Assembly (NCBI GenBank): GCA_026415495.1
Contig: JAOAGZ010000016.1
Span: 1 to 41,581 of the forward strand
Direction: 5' to 3'
Origin: Eximiradius proteiniborus
GTDB lineage: Bacteria; Bacteroidota; Ignavibacteria; Kapaibacteriales; UBA2268
DNA: 41,581 bases
This document shows, one piece after another, positions 25,882 through 34,115 of this stretch; within the stretch, counting starts at the first letter, position 1, and each line of letters opens with the position of its first letter. The notes under the pieces are model-generated. The model saw nothing but the letters and a program-made list of their open reading frames with translations. It was not told where the DNA came from and did not search any database. The translations under genes were made by a program, and so were the position numbers.

Positions 25882-27105
25882 TCAATCGGTTCTGCAAGTT
25901 AATAGATACAGTCTATTACCAATTTGACCAATTGTTTCATACCTTCTGTTCTTTGTATTGTAAATTGGTGGTAGTATTCTATCAACCATCATTCCGGAGT
26001 GCATTTTGCCTGTTTCCAAAAAAAGAAGATTCATTGAACTTGAAGAAGAAAATGCAACTGTTTTAGAATTTGACTTTATAGCTAATTTAGTTTGTGGAGC
26101 AATACTGTGTTTAAGATTATATCTTATTCCGTTAATTGAAATAAAACAGGCGAAGCCGCATCCGATATAAAAAATATCGTTGCCATCGTTGGAAAAATAG
26201 GGAGGACTTGATTCATTGCTTGTTGCATACTCAGCAGTATTAATACATATGAGTGGGAAATTGTCTTTTCGGGCAAAAAAAGTAACAATTGGCAAATCCG
26301 GGTGAAGCGATAGATAAGACACAAGATCATATTGTCGGCTTTCAAGTGGTTCAACTAAATCACTAGTAATTGTTACTGCAATTTGACGATTTGAAAATGT
26401 AGTTGCAATAAAAGCCAGCACAGTGCCATTCGGATTAATTAAAGGTTCTTTGATATTTGAATATGTTCGGGTGATTGGAGAATAGTTTTTATATATTTGC
26501 CAATTAAATCCATTTTGGGCAGCATATACAAATTCGTCATCGTACCAAAAACCAATTGGAATAATATTATCAAATGCAACACTTTCTTTGCCATTAATGT
26601 TCAGGACATACTTTGAACCTCTAATTCCTTTGAAAGCAAACTTTGTTGCATCTTGATTAACATAAAAAGTGCCTTGTTTCCCATAAACTTCAATTTTTTT
26701 ATTTGGCAGGATAATATATTCTATGTTTGTACTAAAATACGAACAAGCAATATGATTTGAATTATTGGTAAATACAATATTTCCCGGACCAGTTGCTTTT
26801 AATTCAATAATATCTTGTTCTGTAATAAGATACCAACTACCCTGATATTCACCAAAAGTAGCCCATCTTTTACCATCGCGGGAAAAAATAGGAGTAGAAA
26901 TTTGATTAAACTCTTCGAGTTGCTCTCCATTAACAATAAGCCGATTGTAATTAGAAAAAGGCTCAGTAATAATCCACCAATTTCCTGTGCTGTCAATGCC
27001 ATATTGCTTGACTGGTTCTGAACCATCCCAAATTTGGTAATCGAAGCACAACTGGGCACTTAAATTAATCGTAGATAGCAATATGATGATAATAATTCTT
27101 TTCAT
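25882..27105 (-). CDS. Secreted protein of unknown function, beta-propeller-like
   Basis: A 407-residue protein I do not recognise as a named family. Residues 1-18 are a signal peptide (MKRIIIIILLSTINLSAQ). The remainder is beta-rich with recurring patterns such as PIFSRDGKRWATFGEY, NPNGTVLAFIATT and PPYFSNDGNDIFYIG, which look like PD40/WD40-type propeller blades. It resembles in style the propeller of the protein at 1447 but lacks the peptidase and barrel. Location is probably periplasmic or extracellular. It is transcribed alone on the minus strand, divergent from the receiver gene, and 93 bases upstream of thrS. No enzymatic motif is visible. Confidence 0.6.
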   Translation of the reverse strand: MKRIIIIILLSTINLSAQLCFDYQIWDGSEPVKQYGIDSTGNWWIITEPFSNYNRLIVNGEQLEEFNQISTPIFSRDGKRWATFGEYQGSWYLITEQDIIELKATGPGNIVFTNNSNHIACSYFSTNIEYIILPNKKIEVYGKQGTFYVNQDATKFAFKGIRGSKYVLNINGKESVAFDNIIPIGFWYDDEFVYAAQNGFNWQIYKNYSPITRTYSNIKEPLINPNGTVLAFIATTFSNRQIAVTITSDLVEPLESRQYDLVSYLSLHPDLPIVTFFARKDNFPLICINTAEYATSNESSPPYFSNDGNDIFYIGCGFACFISINGIRYNLKHSIAPQTKLAIKSNSKTVAFSSSSSMNLLFLETGKMHSGMMVDRILPPIYNTKNRRYETIGQIGNRLYLLTCRTD

Positions 27106-27206
27106 TTTAATTATTTAACTGAATTTTGTCGAAATGTTAATAAATAACACCAAAATAAAGAATTTGTTAATTCGATATTACAATAGTACAATTTTTCATA
27201 CAATTA

Positions 27207-27237
27207 TTTGATAAATAATTTTTTTAATATATATTTG
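27207..27237 (+). promoter_or_regulatory. Bacteroidota-type promoter (-33 TTTG, N19, -7 TATATTTG) for the receiver operon
   Basis: TTTG at 27207-27210 is separated by 19 bases from TATATTTG at 27230-27237, matching the TTTG-N19-21-TAnnTTTG consensus of the primary sigma factor of Bacteroidota. It lies 37 bases before the ATG at 27275. This is one of the two best-spaced promoters in the window and supports the taxonomic reading. Confidence 0.7.
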
Positions 27238-27274
27238 CATAATGATATTTTGAGAAATGATTTACGGAGTTCAA

Positions 27275-27748
27275 ATGCGAAAACCTTTCATTTTAGTAGT
27301 AGATGATAACAAAATTACAACTAAATTACTTAGACGCTATCTCGAAGCAAATGGCTATGAAGCAAAAGAAGCATACGATGGCGTTGATTGTTTGGAAAAA
27401 GTTGAGGAACGCAAACCTGATGCAATTGTTCTTGATGTAATGATGCCCCGGATGGATGGTTATGAAACTGCTCGTCGTCTTAAAGAACAAGAGCATACAA
27501 AAGATATTCCAGTTGTTATAGTAACTGCTTTAAATGATGTCCAGAATCAATTAAAAGCAATAGAATCAGGGGCTGATGATTTTCTCAGTAAACCTATTGA
27601 AGAGAAATTGCTAATAGCAAAAGTAAAGCTTTTGTCGTCATATTATATGGCTAATGCAAAAGCGAAAGCACTCGAAGAAATTGCAAAACAAAGCTTAAAT
27701 GGTGTTAATTTAGAGGATTTGCTCAACCAACACGGGATAGATTATTAA
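27275..27748 (+). CDS. Stand-alone response-regulator receiver domain protein
   Basis: A CheY-like receiver of about 157 residues. The acidic pair is Asp10-Asp11 (LVVDDNK), the phosphoacceptor is Asp54 (VLDVMMPRMDGYE), the switch Thr is Thr84 (VTAL), and the conserved Lys is Lys106 (FLSKPIEE). After residue 120 there is only a short helical tail (ALEEIAKQSLNGVNLEDLLNQHG), with no DNA-binding or enzymatic output domain. The ORF track begins at 27257, but ATG 27275 is better placed, 5-6 bases after CGGAG. The stop overlaps the next start (TAATG), coupling it to the lipoprotein gene. The cognate kinase is not adjacent. Confidence 0.88.
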   Translation: MRKPFILVVDDNKITTKLLRRYLEANGYEAKEAYDGVDCLEKVEERKPDAIVLDVMMPRMDGYETARRLKEQEHTKDIPVVIVTALNDVQNQLKAIESGADDFLSKPIEEKLLIAKVKLLSSYYMANAKAKALEEIAKQSLNGVNLEDLLNQHGIDY

Positions 27749-28374
27749 TGAAAAAAAATATAAACTCTATTATTTTTTTTATTGCAAGTTTGGTATTAAT
27801 AGCCGGATGTAGTGCAGTAAAACAATTATCCGATGCTTTGGAAAATCTTCGACGCATTCAATTTAAGATTGCGGGTGTTTCCAATTTACGGGTTGCTGGA
27901 ATAGATGTTTCAAATAAGAAAAAAATATCTGATTTTTCGGTGTCCGAAGCTTTAAAACTAACTAATGCTTTTGCATCAAAAAAATTAGTCTCTGATTTTA
28001 TATTAAATGTTGATGCAAAAAATCCCAATAATGGAACCACTCAAAAGAGCTCAAATTCAACTGCATTAATTACAAATTTTGATTGGAGATTGCTTATTGA
28101 TGATACTCCAACTGTAAATGGTAATATTGCTTCGCCTGTCAGCGTGCCCGGTAAAGGTCAAACTGTTGTTATTCCGCTTTCAGTGAATTTAGATTTATAT
28201 GAATTTTTTGGAAATGCTGGTTACGATAGAGTAATTAATTTGGCGCTAGCTGTTGCTGGAGAAGGTGGGTCGTCTCGTATTAAACTTGATGCAAAACCAA
28301 CTGTTCGCATAGGCAGTTTCCCAATAACCTATCCAGGACGCATTACTATTGTTGATTATGAATTTCGAGACTAA
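27748..28374 (+). CDS. LEA14-like (WHy-type) lipoprotein
   Basis: A 208-residue lipoprotein. The signal ends in the lipobox LIAGC with the acylated Cys at 21. The mature part resembles LEA type 2 / water-stress WHy domains: a segment beginning FKIAGVSNLRVAGIDV, then NVDAKNPN and a beta-sandwich-like pattern (PVSVPGKGQTVVIPLSVNLDL). Proteins of this kind are found in Bacteroidota envelopes, with unclear function. It starts inside the stop codon of the receiver gene (one-base overlap), so the two are cotranscribed and translationally coupled. Family assignment is moderate; lipidation is well supported. Confidence 0.7.
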   Translation: MKKNINSIIFFIASLVLIAGCSAVKQLSDALENLRRIQFKIAGVSNLRVAGIDVSNKKKISDFSVSEALKLTNAFASKKLVSDFILNVDAKNPNNGTTQKSSNSTALITNFDWRLLIDDTPTVNGNIASPVSVPGKGQTVVIPLSVNLDLYEFFGNAGYDRVINLALAVAGEGGSSRIKLDAKPTVRIGSFPITYPGRITIVDYEFRD

Positions 28375-28414
28375 TTATTTTGTTCAATATTTTAGGAGTT
28401 AATTTAAATAGTTA

Positions 28415-29461
28415 ATGGAGTTACCTTTTGCTTTTATTTTACTTTTTCTTGCTTTCTTTGTTGCTTATCTTAGAGGATTAATCCGATTAATAAATCAAGA
28501 TGTTATTGATGAAATAATTAATGAATCTCCAGAAAAGAGTCAAAAAATAATAGTTTTTTGGAATAATTATGACAAGTTTGACGATTCTCTCATTATTTTC
28601 AAATTCGTATTATATATAGTTTTCTCAATTTTAATTGGTCAATACTTTTCCATTGTTTTATTTGATGTCTTTGAAAAAGTTATTTTGACAGTTGTCTTAC
28701 TCTTTTCTGTAATTTTTTTTGATTACCTGTTTTATTATTTGGGTAAAAAGACAAAAATCAAAACATTTGTTTCATATTTGTCATTTATTAAATTTTTCGC
28801 TTTTCTTGTTTTTCCGTTATATATGATAAAGAAAAAATTATCTCTATCTATTAAAGGGCAAGCAACTATTGAGGAAGAGAGTTGGCTCGAAATTGAAGAT
28901 GCTGTAGAATCTGCAAGAGACGAAGGTTCTCTTGACGATGGGGAATACAGGATACTTAAAAATATTATCAAATTTAATGAAATTCTCGTTTCTGATGTTA
29001 TGACGCCTCGCACTGTTGTTTTCAGTTGCAATGCCAATAATACTGTCGAGCAAACTGTTTTCTTGCCGGAAATTCGTATGTACTCACGTTTCCCTGTGTG
29101 GGAAGGAGAAACTATAGACGATGGAGTGATAGGTTATGTTATGAGTCGTGATATTCTTTATGCAGCACTTAAAGGTAAAATGAATTTGACGCTTAAAGAT
29201 TTTATAAGAGAAGTATATTATATTCAAGAAAATGCTCCTCTCGATTCAGCTTTGGATTTATTCCTTGAGCGTAAACAGCATTTATTTATAGTTGTTGATG
29301 AGTATGGTGGTATCGAAGGTTTAATTACAATGGAAGATGTTTTGGAGACAATTCTTGGAACTGAAATTGTTGATGAAGCGGATAAAGTAGTTGATATGCG
29401 ACTGCTTGCTAAACAAAAGAGAGATAAACGCATCTCATCTTTCCCTGAAACTAATAACTAA
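28415..29461 (+). CDS. CNNM/HlyC-CorC-type membrane protein with CBS pair, short form
   Basis: A 348-residue protein. The N-terminal half (1-150) has about four hydrophobic segments of a CNNM-type membrane domain. A conserved acidic linker follows (DAVESARDEGSLDDGEYRILKNII), then VSDVMTPRTVVF, the start of a CBS pair (about 195-330) ending EYGGIEGLITMEDVLETILG. It belongs to the UPF0053/hemolysin-like family, linked to Mg2+/Co2+ transport or resistance. It ends about 30 residues after the second CBS and lacks the C-terminal CorC_HlyC domain of longer members. AGGAG is 17 bases before the ATG, an unusually long spacing. It lies 40 bases after the lipoprotein gene and is probably in the same operon. 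It converges with nfu with a one-base gap and no visible terminator. Confidence 0.85.
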   Translation: MELPFAFILLFLAFFVAYLRGLIRLINQDVIDEIINESPEKSQKIIVFWNNYDKFDDSLIIFKFVLYIVFSILIGQYFSIVLFDVFEKVILTVVLLFSVIFFDYLFYYLGKKTKIKTFVSYLSFIKFFAFLVFPLYMIKKKLSLSIKGQATIEEESWLEIEDAVESARDEGSLDDGEYRILKNIIKFNEILVSDVMTPRTVVFSCNANNTVEQTVFLPEIRMYSRFPVWEGETIDDGVIGYVMSRDILYAALKGKMNLTLKDFIREVYYIQENAPLDSALDLFLERKQHLFIVVDEYGGIEGLITMEDVLETILGTEIVDEADKVVDMRLLAKQKRDKRISSFPETNN

Positions 29462-29462
29462 A

Positions 29463-29702
29463 CTATATTTTTTCTACTCTTTTAACTTCTAAAATATTAT
29501 TGAGTATCAAACGCTCTATTCCAGCACGCAAAGTCATCATAGAAAGTGGACAATCTGCACAATTACCAACCAGTTTTAATACAAGCACGCCTTGCTCTTC
29601 CTCAAAATCTACAAATTCTACTCCACCACCATCAATTGCTAAATAAGGGCGTGCTTTATTCAATAATTCTTCTACTCTATGTATTAGTTCTGTTCTCGAC
29701 AT
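29463..29702 (-). CDS. NifU C-terminal domain (Nfu-type) Fe-S scaffold/carrier protein
   Basis: A 79-residue protein made up only of the NifU-like C-terminal domain. It contains the [4Fe-4S]-binding CxxC at Cys48-Cys51 (GNCADCPLS) and the family start (RPYLAIDGGGVEFVDF). It carries Fe-S clusters to client proteins. Its ATG overlaps the mrp stop codon by one base (TAATG), so it is translationally coupled to mrp, a P-loop Fe-S carrier. The pairing fits an Fe-S delivery module for the Fe-S-rich hydrogenase and radical-SAM enzymes of this genome, but the specific clients are unknown. Confidence 0.9.
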   Translation of the reverse strand: MSRTELIHRVEELLNKARPYLAIDGGGVEFVDFEEEQGVLVLKLVGNCADCPLSMMTLRAGIERLILNNILEVKRVEKI

Positions 29703-30787
29703 TACATTTCAATTTCAATAGATTTATTTAAATTTTCGTAATTATGTTTTCTCAATTCTTTAATCAGTTCTAAAGTAGCTTCTTTTATTGTTCTTGCTTG
29801 GTTTGGATATTTTTTGGTTAAAGCCACAGGTTCTCCGCCGTCATTTGCCTCTCTCATTTCAATGTCGAGCGGAATTTGACCTAATAACGGAACATTTTCT
29901 TCGTAAGCAATGATTTTACCACCATCTTTGCCGAATATATAATACTTTTTATCTGGCATATCAGGAGGAGTAAAATAGCTCATATTTTCTACAATTCCCA
30001 AAATATCTACATTTACTTTTTTGAACATAGCTATGCTTCTGCGAACATCTGCAAGTGCAATTTCCTGTGGGGTTGTAACAATAACCGCACCATTGAGTGG
30101 CACTTTTTGCACTAATGTTAGCTGAATATCACCGGTTCCGGGTGGCAAGTCAAATACAAGAACATCAAGTTCGCCCCATTCGATTTGTTCGAATAACAAT
30201 GAAAAGTAGCTTGCGAGCATAGGACCACGCACAATTGCTGCTTCGTTTCTATTTAGAACAAATCCCATAGAAGCGATAAACAAATTTTCATCACGTTTTA
30301 TTGGCACTGCAACTGTATTGCCGTGGCTATCTGTAATTGCTTCTAATTTTGCTTCTTTCAAACCAAACATTGTAGGTTGACTTGGTCCATAAACGTCAGC
30401 ATCGAGCAACCCAACGCGTAATCCAATTTTGGATAAAGTAGCCGCGATATTTCCTGCTATAGCTGATTTCCCAACACCACCTTTGCCTGATGCCACTGCA
30501 ATAATATGTTTAACATCTTTTAAAAATTGTCTGTTTGTCCTATCTAAACATACTTCGTTGAATAATAATTCGACATTTTTTGAAATTCCTGCGTTACTCA
30601 ATACTTCTTTGATTTGATGATTAATTATATTTGATACAGTTACAATAGGTCCAACTAAATCGATAGAAATGACAATTTTGTCGTCTATCACTTCAATTTT
30701 TTTTATGGCGTCTAAAGCACTCAAAGATACAGATAAGTGAGGGTCTTCAACTTTTCCGATGATTTGCTTGATTTGTTCAACGTTCAT
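29702..30787 (-). CDS. mrp: Mrp/NBP35 (ApbC)-family P-loop Fe-S carrier ATPase
   Basis: A 361-residue protein. Residues about 1-85 form a MIP18/DUF59 domain. The deviant Walker A KGGVGKS is at 102-108, followed by DADVYGPSQPTMFGL and DLPPGTGD. The C-terminal segment reads ENMSYFTPPDMPDKKYYIFG. The CxxC that binds the bridging cluster in canonical Mrp/NBP35 proteins is absent, which as far as I know is common in Bacteroidota homologues. It sits in an operon of M16 peptidase, mrp and nfu, two bases after the peptidase gene and overlapping nfu by one base. The role is ATP-dependent Fe-S cluster transfer. Confidence 0.93.
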   Translation of the reverse strand: MNVEQIKQIIGKVEDPHLSVSLSALDAIKKIEVIDDKIVISIDLVGPIVTVSNIINHQIKEVLSNAGISKNVELLFNEVCLDRTNRQFLKDVKHIIAVASGKGGVGKSAIAGNIAATLSKIGLRVGLLDADVYGPSQPTMFGLKEAKLEAITDSHGNTVAVPIKRDENLFIASMGFVLNRNEAAIVRGPMLASYFSLLFEQIEWGELDVLVFDLPPGTGDIQLTLVQKVPLNGAVIVTTPQEIALADVRRSIAMFKKVNVDILGIVENMSYFTPPDMPDKKYYIFGKDGGKIIAYEENVPLLGQIPLDIEMREANDGGEPVALTKKYPNQARTIKEATLELIKELRKHNYENLNKSIEIEM

Positions 30788-30789
30788 TT

Positions 30790-32079
30790 TTATTTCCCGT
30801 TATTTTTTGGTAAAAGTAATATTTTAGACAAATTATTCTCATTGTAGTAATTTTCAATTACACGAACAATATCATCAATTGTAATTTTATCAATACTGCA
30901 TATTATGTCGTGTAAGGTTTCAATTTTTTGCGAGACGATTTGATTTTTAATCAGGTTTTGCATTCTTGCGGAAACACTCTCGAATTCCAGAATTTTTGCT
31001 GTTTTATATTGTTCTTTTGCTCTTGAAAATTCGGCTTTTTTAACTTTATTATTCTTAAGTTCGATGAGTTCTTTATAAATAGATTCTTCTGCTTTTTCAA
31101 TTTTTGATTTGTCAGTTGCGATATAATGATATACAGAGCCACAGTCGGAAAACAAATTTAACTGGGAAAAAACAGAGTAGGCAAGTCCTTGCTTTTCACG
31201 GAGATTTTGATAAAGCCGTGATGAAAGTCCGTCACCAAAAATAATATTCAAAAGTGATAATGTATATTTATCTGGGTGATTAGCTCCAAAAATCTGCTTT
31301 CCAAAAATTAAATGTGCTTGCTGTATTGGCTTATTAATTATTTTATTCTGAATAATTGGATTTGGTGTATCTCTCTTAATTTTTTCGCCGTAATTGCATT
31401 TATCTGCAAAATACATCATTACTGTATCAACTACTTTTTCGTTCGGAACGTTGCCTGAAACAGCAATTACAATATTTTGTGGCTGATAGAATTGTTTATG
31501 GAATGCTTCCAAATCATCAGTTGTAATGCTGTTCAATGAATTTATAGTTCCATCGATACTTAATCCAAGAGGATTATTAGGGAAGATGACTTCATCTGCA
31601 ACATCAAAAATGTATTCTTCGGGATCATCATCGTATGATTTTATTTCTTCGATTATGATTTGTCGCTCTTTTTCTATCTCACTTTTTAAGAAAACCGGGT
31701 GAAGAATTATATCAGCTAAAATATCAAAACATTTATTAAAATGAAATTTGGTTGCTCTCACATAGAATAATGTAAGTTCTTTTGTTGTGTATGCATTAGA
31801 ATAAGCTCCAACTGAATCTAATTGAATTGCAATTTGTCGGGAAGTTCTATTCTCGGTTCGCCTATAAACAGAGTGTTCCAAAAAATGAGCAAGACCATTT
31901 TTCCCATTCCGGTCGTCTCTCGAACCAACGGAAATTCCAATCCCGAGTGAAAATGACTCGAGATAAGGTATCTCGTCTGTTATAACAGTAATTCCATTGT
32001 CCAATACAGTTATTCTGGGAGATAATCTAATCTGACTTTCGTTGCTACTCAATTTATTTATGTAATTTTTGTTTTTCAT
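30790..32079 (-). CDS. M16 family (pitrilysin/MPP-like) zinc peptidase
   Basis: A 429-residue, single-unit M16 peptidase. The inverted zinc motif HFLEH is at 65-69, and the third ligand is in IIIEEIKSYDDDPEEY (Glu144 or 145), the expected spacing of about 75 residues. The second half contains the Arg-Tyr-type region typical of the active M16B subunit (GDGLSSRLYQNLREKQGLAYSV). No signal peptide is evident, so it is probably cytoplasmic. Such proteins form clamshell homodimers that degrade peptides. It is the first gene of the operon with mrp and nfu, with a TATTTTTG -7 element just upstream. Linkage with Fe-S genes has no obvious mechanistic meaning. Confidence 0.92.
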   Translation of the reverse strand: MKNKNYINKLSSNESQIRLSPRITVLDNGITVITDEIPYLESFSLGIGISVGSRDDRNGKNGLAHFLEHSVYRRTENRTSRQIAIQLDSVGAYSNAYTTKELTLFYVRATKFHFNKCFDILADIILHPVFLKSEIEKERQIIIEEIKSYDDDPEEYIFDVADEVIFPNNPLGLSIDGTINSLNSITTDDLEAFHKQFYQPQNIVIAVSGNVPNEKVVDTVMMYFADKCNYGEKIKRDTPNPIIQNKIINKPIQQAHLIFGKQIFGANHPDKYTLSLLNIIFGDGLSSRLYQNLREKQGLAYSVFSQLNLFSDCGSVYHYIATDKSKIEKAEESIYKELIELKNNKVKKAEFSRAKEQYKTAKILEFESVSARMQNLIKNQIVSQKIETLHDIICSIDKITIDDIVRVIENYYNENNLSKILLLPKNNGK

Positions 32080-32098
32080 AAGCCATAAGAATATTAAT

Positions 32099-32106
32099 CA
32101 AAAATA
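32099..32106 (-). promoter_or_regulatory. -7 promoter element for the M16-mrp-nfu operon
   Basis: CAAAAATA on the plus strand reads TATTTTTG on the minus strand, an exact TAnnTTTG match 20 bases upstream of the ATG. This implies a very short leader. No good -33 partner was seen. Confidence 0.4.
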
Positions 32107-32210
32107 GCAAATTTAAGCGAAATAAAAAAGTAAGCTTATATTTCTGCAAATCCTTACTGAAATAAGGAAATTATCACTTTCCAGTAGTTATCAATCCATA
32201 ATAATAAATA

Positions 32211-32233
32211 GGGCTTTCATCAGATGAAAGCCC
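32211..32233 (-). terminator. Hairpin terminator of the ATP synthase operon
   Basis: GGGCTTTCAT-CAG-ATGAAAGCCC is a perfect 10-bp stem with a 3-base loop. It lies 25 bases past the atpG stop. On the minus strand it is followed by TATTTATTATT, a U-rich tail. Confidence 0.85.
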
Positions 32234-32258
32234 TTTTGAGAATTGAAAAAGAGGAAAA

Positions 32259-33137
32259 TTATTTTGATTTCAAAGCTTCTGCTCCACCAACAATTTCAAG
32301 CATTTCCTTAGTAATAGAAGCCTGACGTTCTTTATTATATTGCAGTTCTAACATACGAATTAAATCGTTGGCATTGCTTGTGGCATTATCCATAGCCATC
32401 ATTCGAGCAGCTTGCTCCGCAGCATTAGATTCAAGCAATGCTTTCCATACCCGAGCATCAATTAGTTTTGGAATCAAAACATCTAAAATTTGCTCTTTAG
32501 ATGGTTCGAAAATATAGTCAAGCGACTTTATGTTGGTTTGTTCAATAGCAGGTTCTATTGGAAAGAGTTGCTTGAGTTGTGGAACTTGCTTTAAAATATT
32601 AATAAATTCATTATAAAATAAAAAGATTTTATCAACCTCGTTGTTCAAGTATAAATTAGTTAATGAAGCAACAATTTGCTGAGCATCCTCAAAACGTAAT
32701 TTACTAAATATATCAGAAAATTCTCTGATAGTATCTATTTTAAAGCGTTTAACAAAAGATACAGCCTTTTTCCCGACAGGGACAATGTGAAAATTTGCAT
32801 TTGGATATTGCTTTTTAAAATCTTCAATGTGGATGTTTAATGATTTGAATAAATTAGTATTGAAGCTACCACATAATCCTCTATCTGAACCAATCAATAC
32901 TATTGCAATATTTTTTATTTCGCTTCTTGTTTCAATAAATGGATTTGAATAATCATTCGCAATAGAGATCAGATTTGATACAGTATCTTCAAGTTTAGAA
33001 AAATAGGGAAGAGCATTTTCTATAGCATTATGTGCACGTCGCATTTTTGCAGCTGAAACCATCTTCATTGCGGAAGTGATTTTTGCAGTATTGCGAACTG
33101 CCCCAATTCTTCGACGAATATCTCTTAAAGTAGCCAT
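32259..33137 (-). CDS. atpG: F-type ATP synthase subunit gamma
   Basis: A 292-residue central-stalk subunit. The N-terminal helix (MATLRDIRRRIGAVRNTAKITSAMKMVSAAKMRRA) is diagnostic, as is the C-terminal helix with ARMMAMDNATSNANDLI and the family ending MLEIVGGAEAL. The middle Rossmann-like part has GSDRGLCGSFN. It couples rotation to catalysis in F1. It is the last gene of the operon, 15 bases after hldD rather than directly after atpA, and it is followed by a terminator hairpin. Confidence 0.96.
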   Translation of the reverse strand: MATLRDIRRRIGAVRNTAKITSAMKMVSAAKMRRAHNAIENALPYFSKLEDTVSNLISIANDYSNPFIETRSEIKNIAIVLIGSDRGLCGSFNTNLFKSLNIHIEDFKKQYPNANFHIVPVGKKAVSFVKRFKIDTIREFSDIFSKLRFEDAQQIVASLTNLYLNNEVDKIFLFYNEFINILKQVPQLKQLFPIEPAIEQTNIKSLDYIFEPSKEQILDVLIPKLIDARVWKALLESNAAEQAARMMAMDNATSNANDLIRMLELQYNKERQASITKEMLEIVGGAEALKSK

Positions 33138-33152
33138 AAATAATCCTTTTGA

Positions 33153-34115
33153 TTACAAGTAAATATCATCAGCTAACAAATAGTTTTGAACATAGTCAGC
33201 AACAGCATCTTCCAATTGAGTAAACTCATAGTTTGGGAAGTATTCCAACAATTTATTGATGTCAGCAACTGTAAAATATTGATACTGATATTTAAGATTA
33301 TCAGGCATATCAATATATTCAATTATTGGATGACGTCCCATTGCTGAAAAAACTGCTTTAATTAATGTATTCCACGAATTTGCTGTTCCGGTTCCCAAAT
33401 TAAAAATGCCATTTATTTCTTTATTATCAATGGTTTTGTAAATAATATCTACACAATCTTTAACATAAACAAAATCTCGTTTTTGTTCTCCATTGGCGAA
33501 TTCTTGTTTATATGACTTAAAAAGCTTCACTCTTCCAGTATCTGAAATTTGATTAAAGGATTTAAAAACCATACTCGCCATATTGCCTTTATGGTATTCG
33601 TTTGGTCCGAATACATTGAAAAATTTAAAACCAACGCAATTAGTATCGAGTTTATTTTCTATTATCCATAAATCAAAGATATGTTTCGAAAAGCCATAAC
33701 AGTTTAATGGTTTGAGATTATGAAAAATCCTATCAGAATATCCATTTGAACCATCGCCATAAGTTGCAGCCGACGAAGCAAAAATGAAGCGAATATCGTT
33801 TTCAAATGCAATACTTGCAAGATGCTGTGAAAACTGATAATTATTTTTAAGCAAGTAGTTTGCATCTTTTTCGGTAGTGTCTGAACACGCACCTAAATGA
33901 ATGATAGCCTCAATATCATCAACGCCATTGTTTTCGAGGAAGTCAAATAATTCATTTTTATCAACATATGTATGAAAAATCTTACCCCGAAGATTTTTCC
34001 ATTTATCTTCTTTTGATAAATTGTCAGAAACAATTATATCTTTTATGCCTTCATCATTTAGTTTTCGTAGAAGGCAAGAGCCAATAAATCCTGCTCCACC
34101 AGTTAATAATATCAT
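33153..34115 (-). CDS. hldD: ADP-L-glycero-D-manno-heptose 6-epimerase
   Basis: A 320-residue extended SDR. The NAD(P) motif GGAGFIG is at 6-12, the Ser-rich block [10 protein letters not shown] at 111-120, and the catalytic pair Tyr140-x3-Lys144 (CYGFSKH). GACSDTTE and [21 protein letters not shown] are typical of HldD/RfaD. It makes ADP-L,D-heptose for the LPS inner core, so the cell has, or had, heptosylated LPS. The start overlaps the atpA stop by four bases (ATGA) and atpG follows after 15 bases. It is therefore embedded in the ATP synthase operon and probably translationally coupled to atpA. Length and motifs look intact. Confidence 0.92.
   Translation of the reverse strand: MILLTGGAGFIGSCLLRKLNDEGIKDIIVSDNLSKEDKWKNLRGKIFHTYVDKNELFDFLENNGVDDIEAIIHLGACSDTTEKDANYLLKNNYQFSQHLASIAFENDIRFIFASSAATYGDGSNGYSDRIFHNLKPLNCYGFSKHIFDLWIIENKLDTNCVGFKFFNVFGPNEYHKGNMASMVFKSFNQISDTGRVKLFKSYKQEFANGEQKRDFVYVKDCVDIIYKTIDNKEINGIFNLGTGTANSWNTLIKAVFSAMGRHPIIEYIDMPDNLKYQYQYFTVADINKLLEYFPNYEFTQLEDAVADYVQNYLLADDIYL

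Noticed and set aside
29455-29470. Terminator between the convergent CNNM and nfu genes
   Set aside because: Only one base separates the stops and no inverted repeat with a U-tract is visible there.
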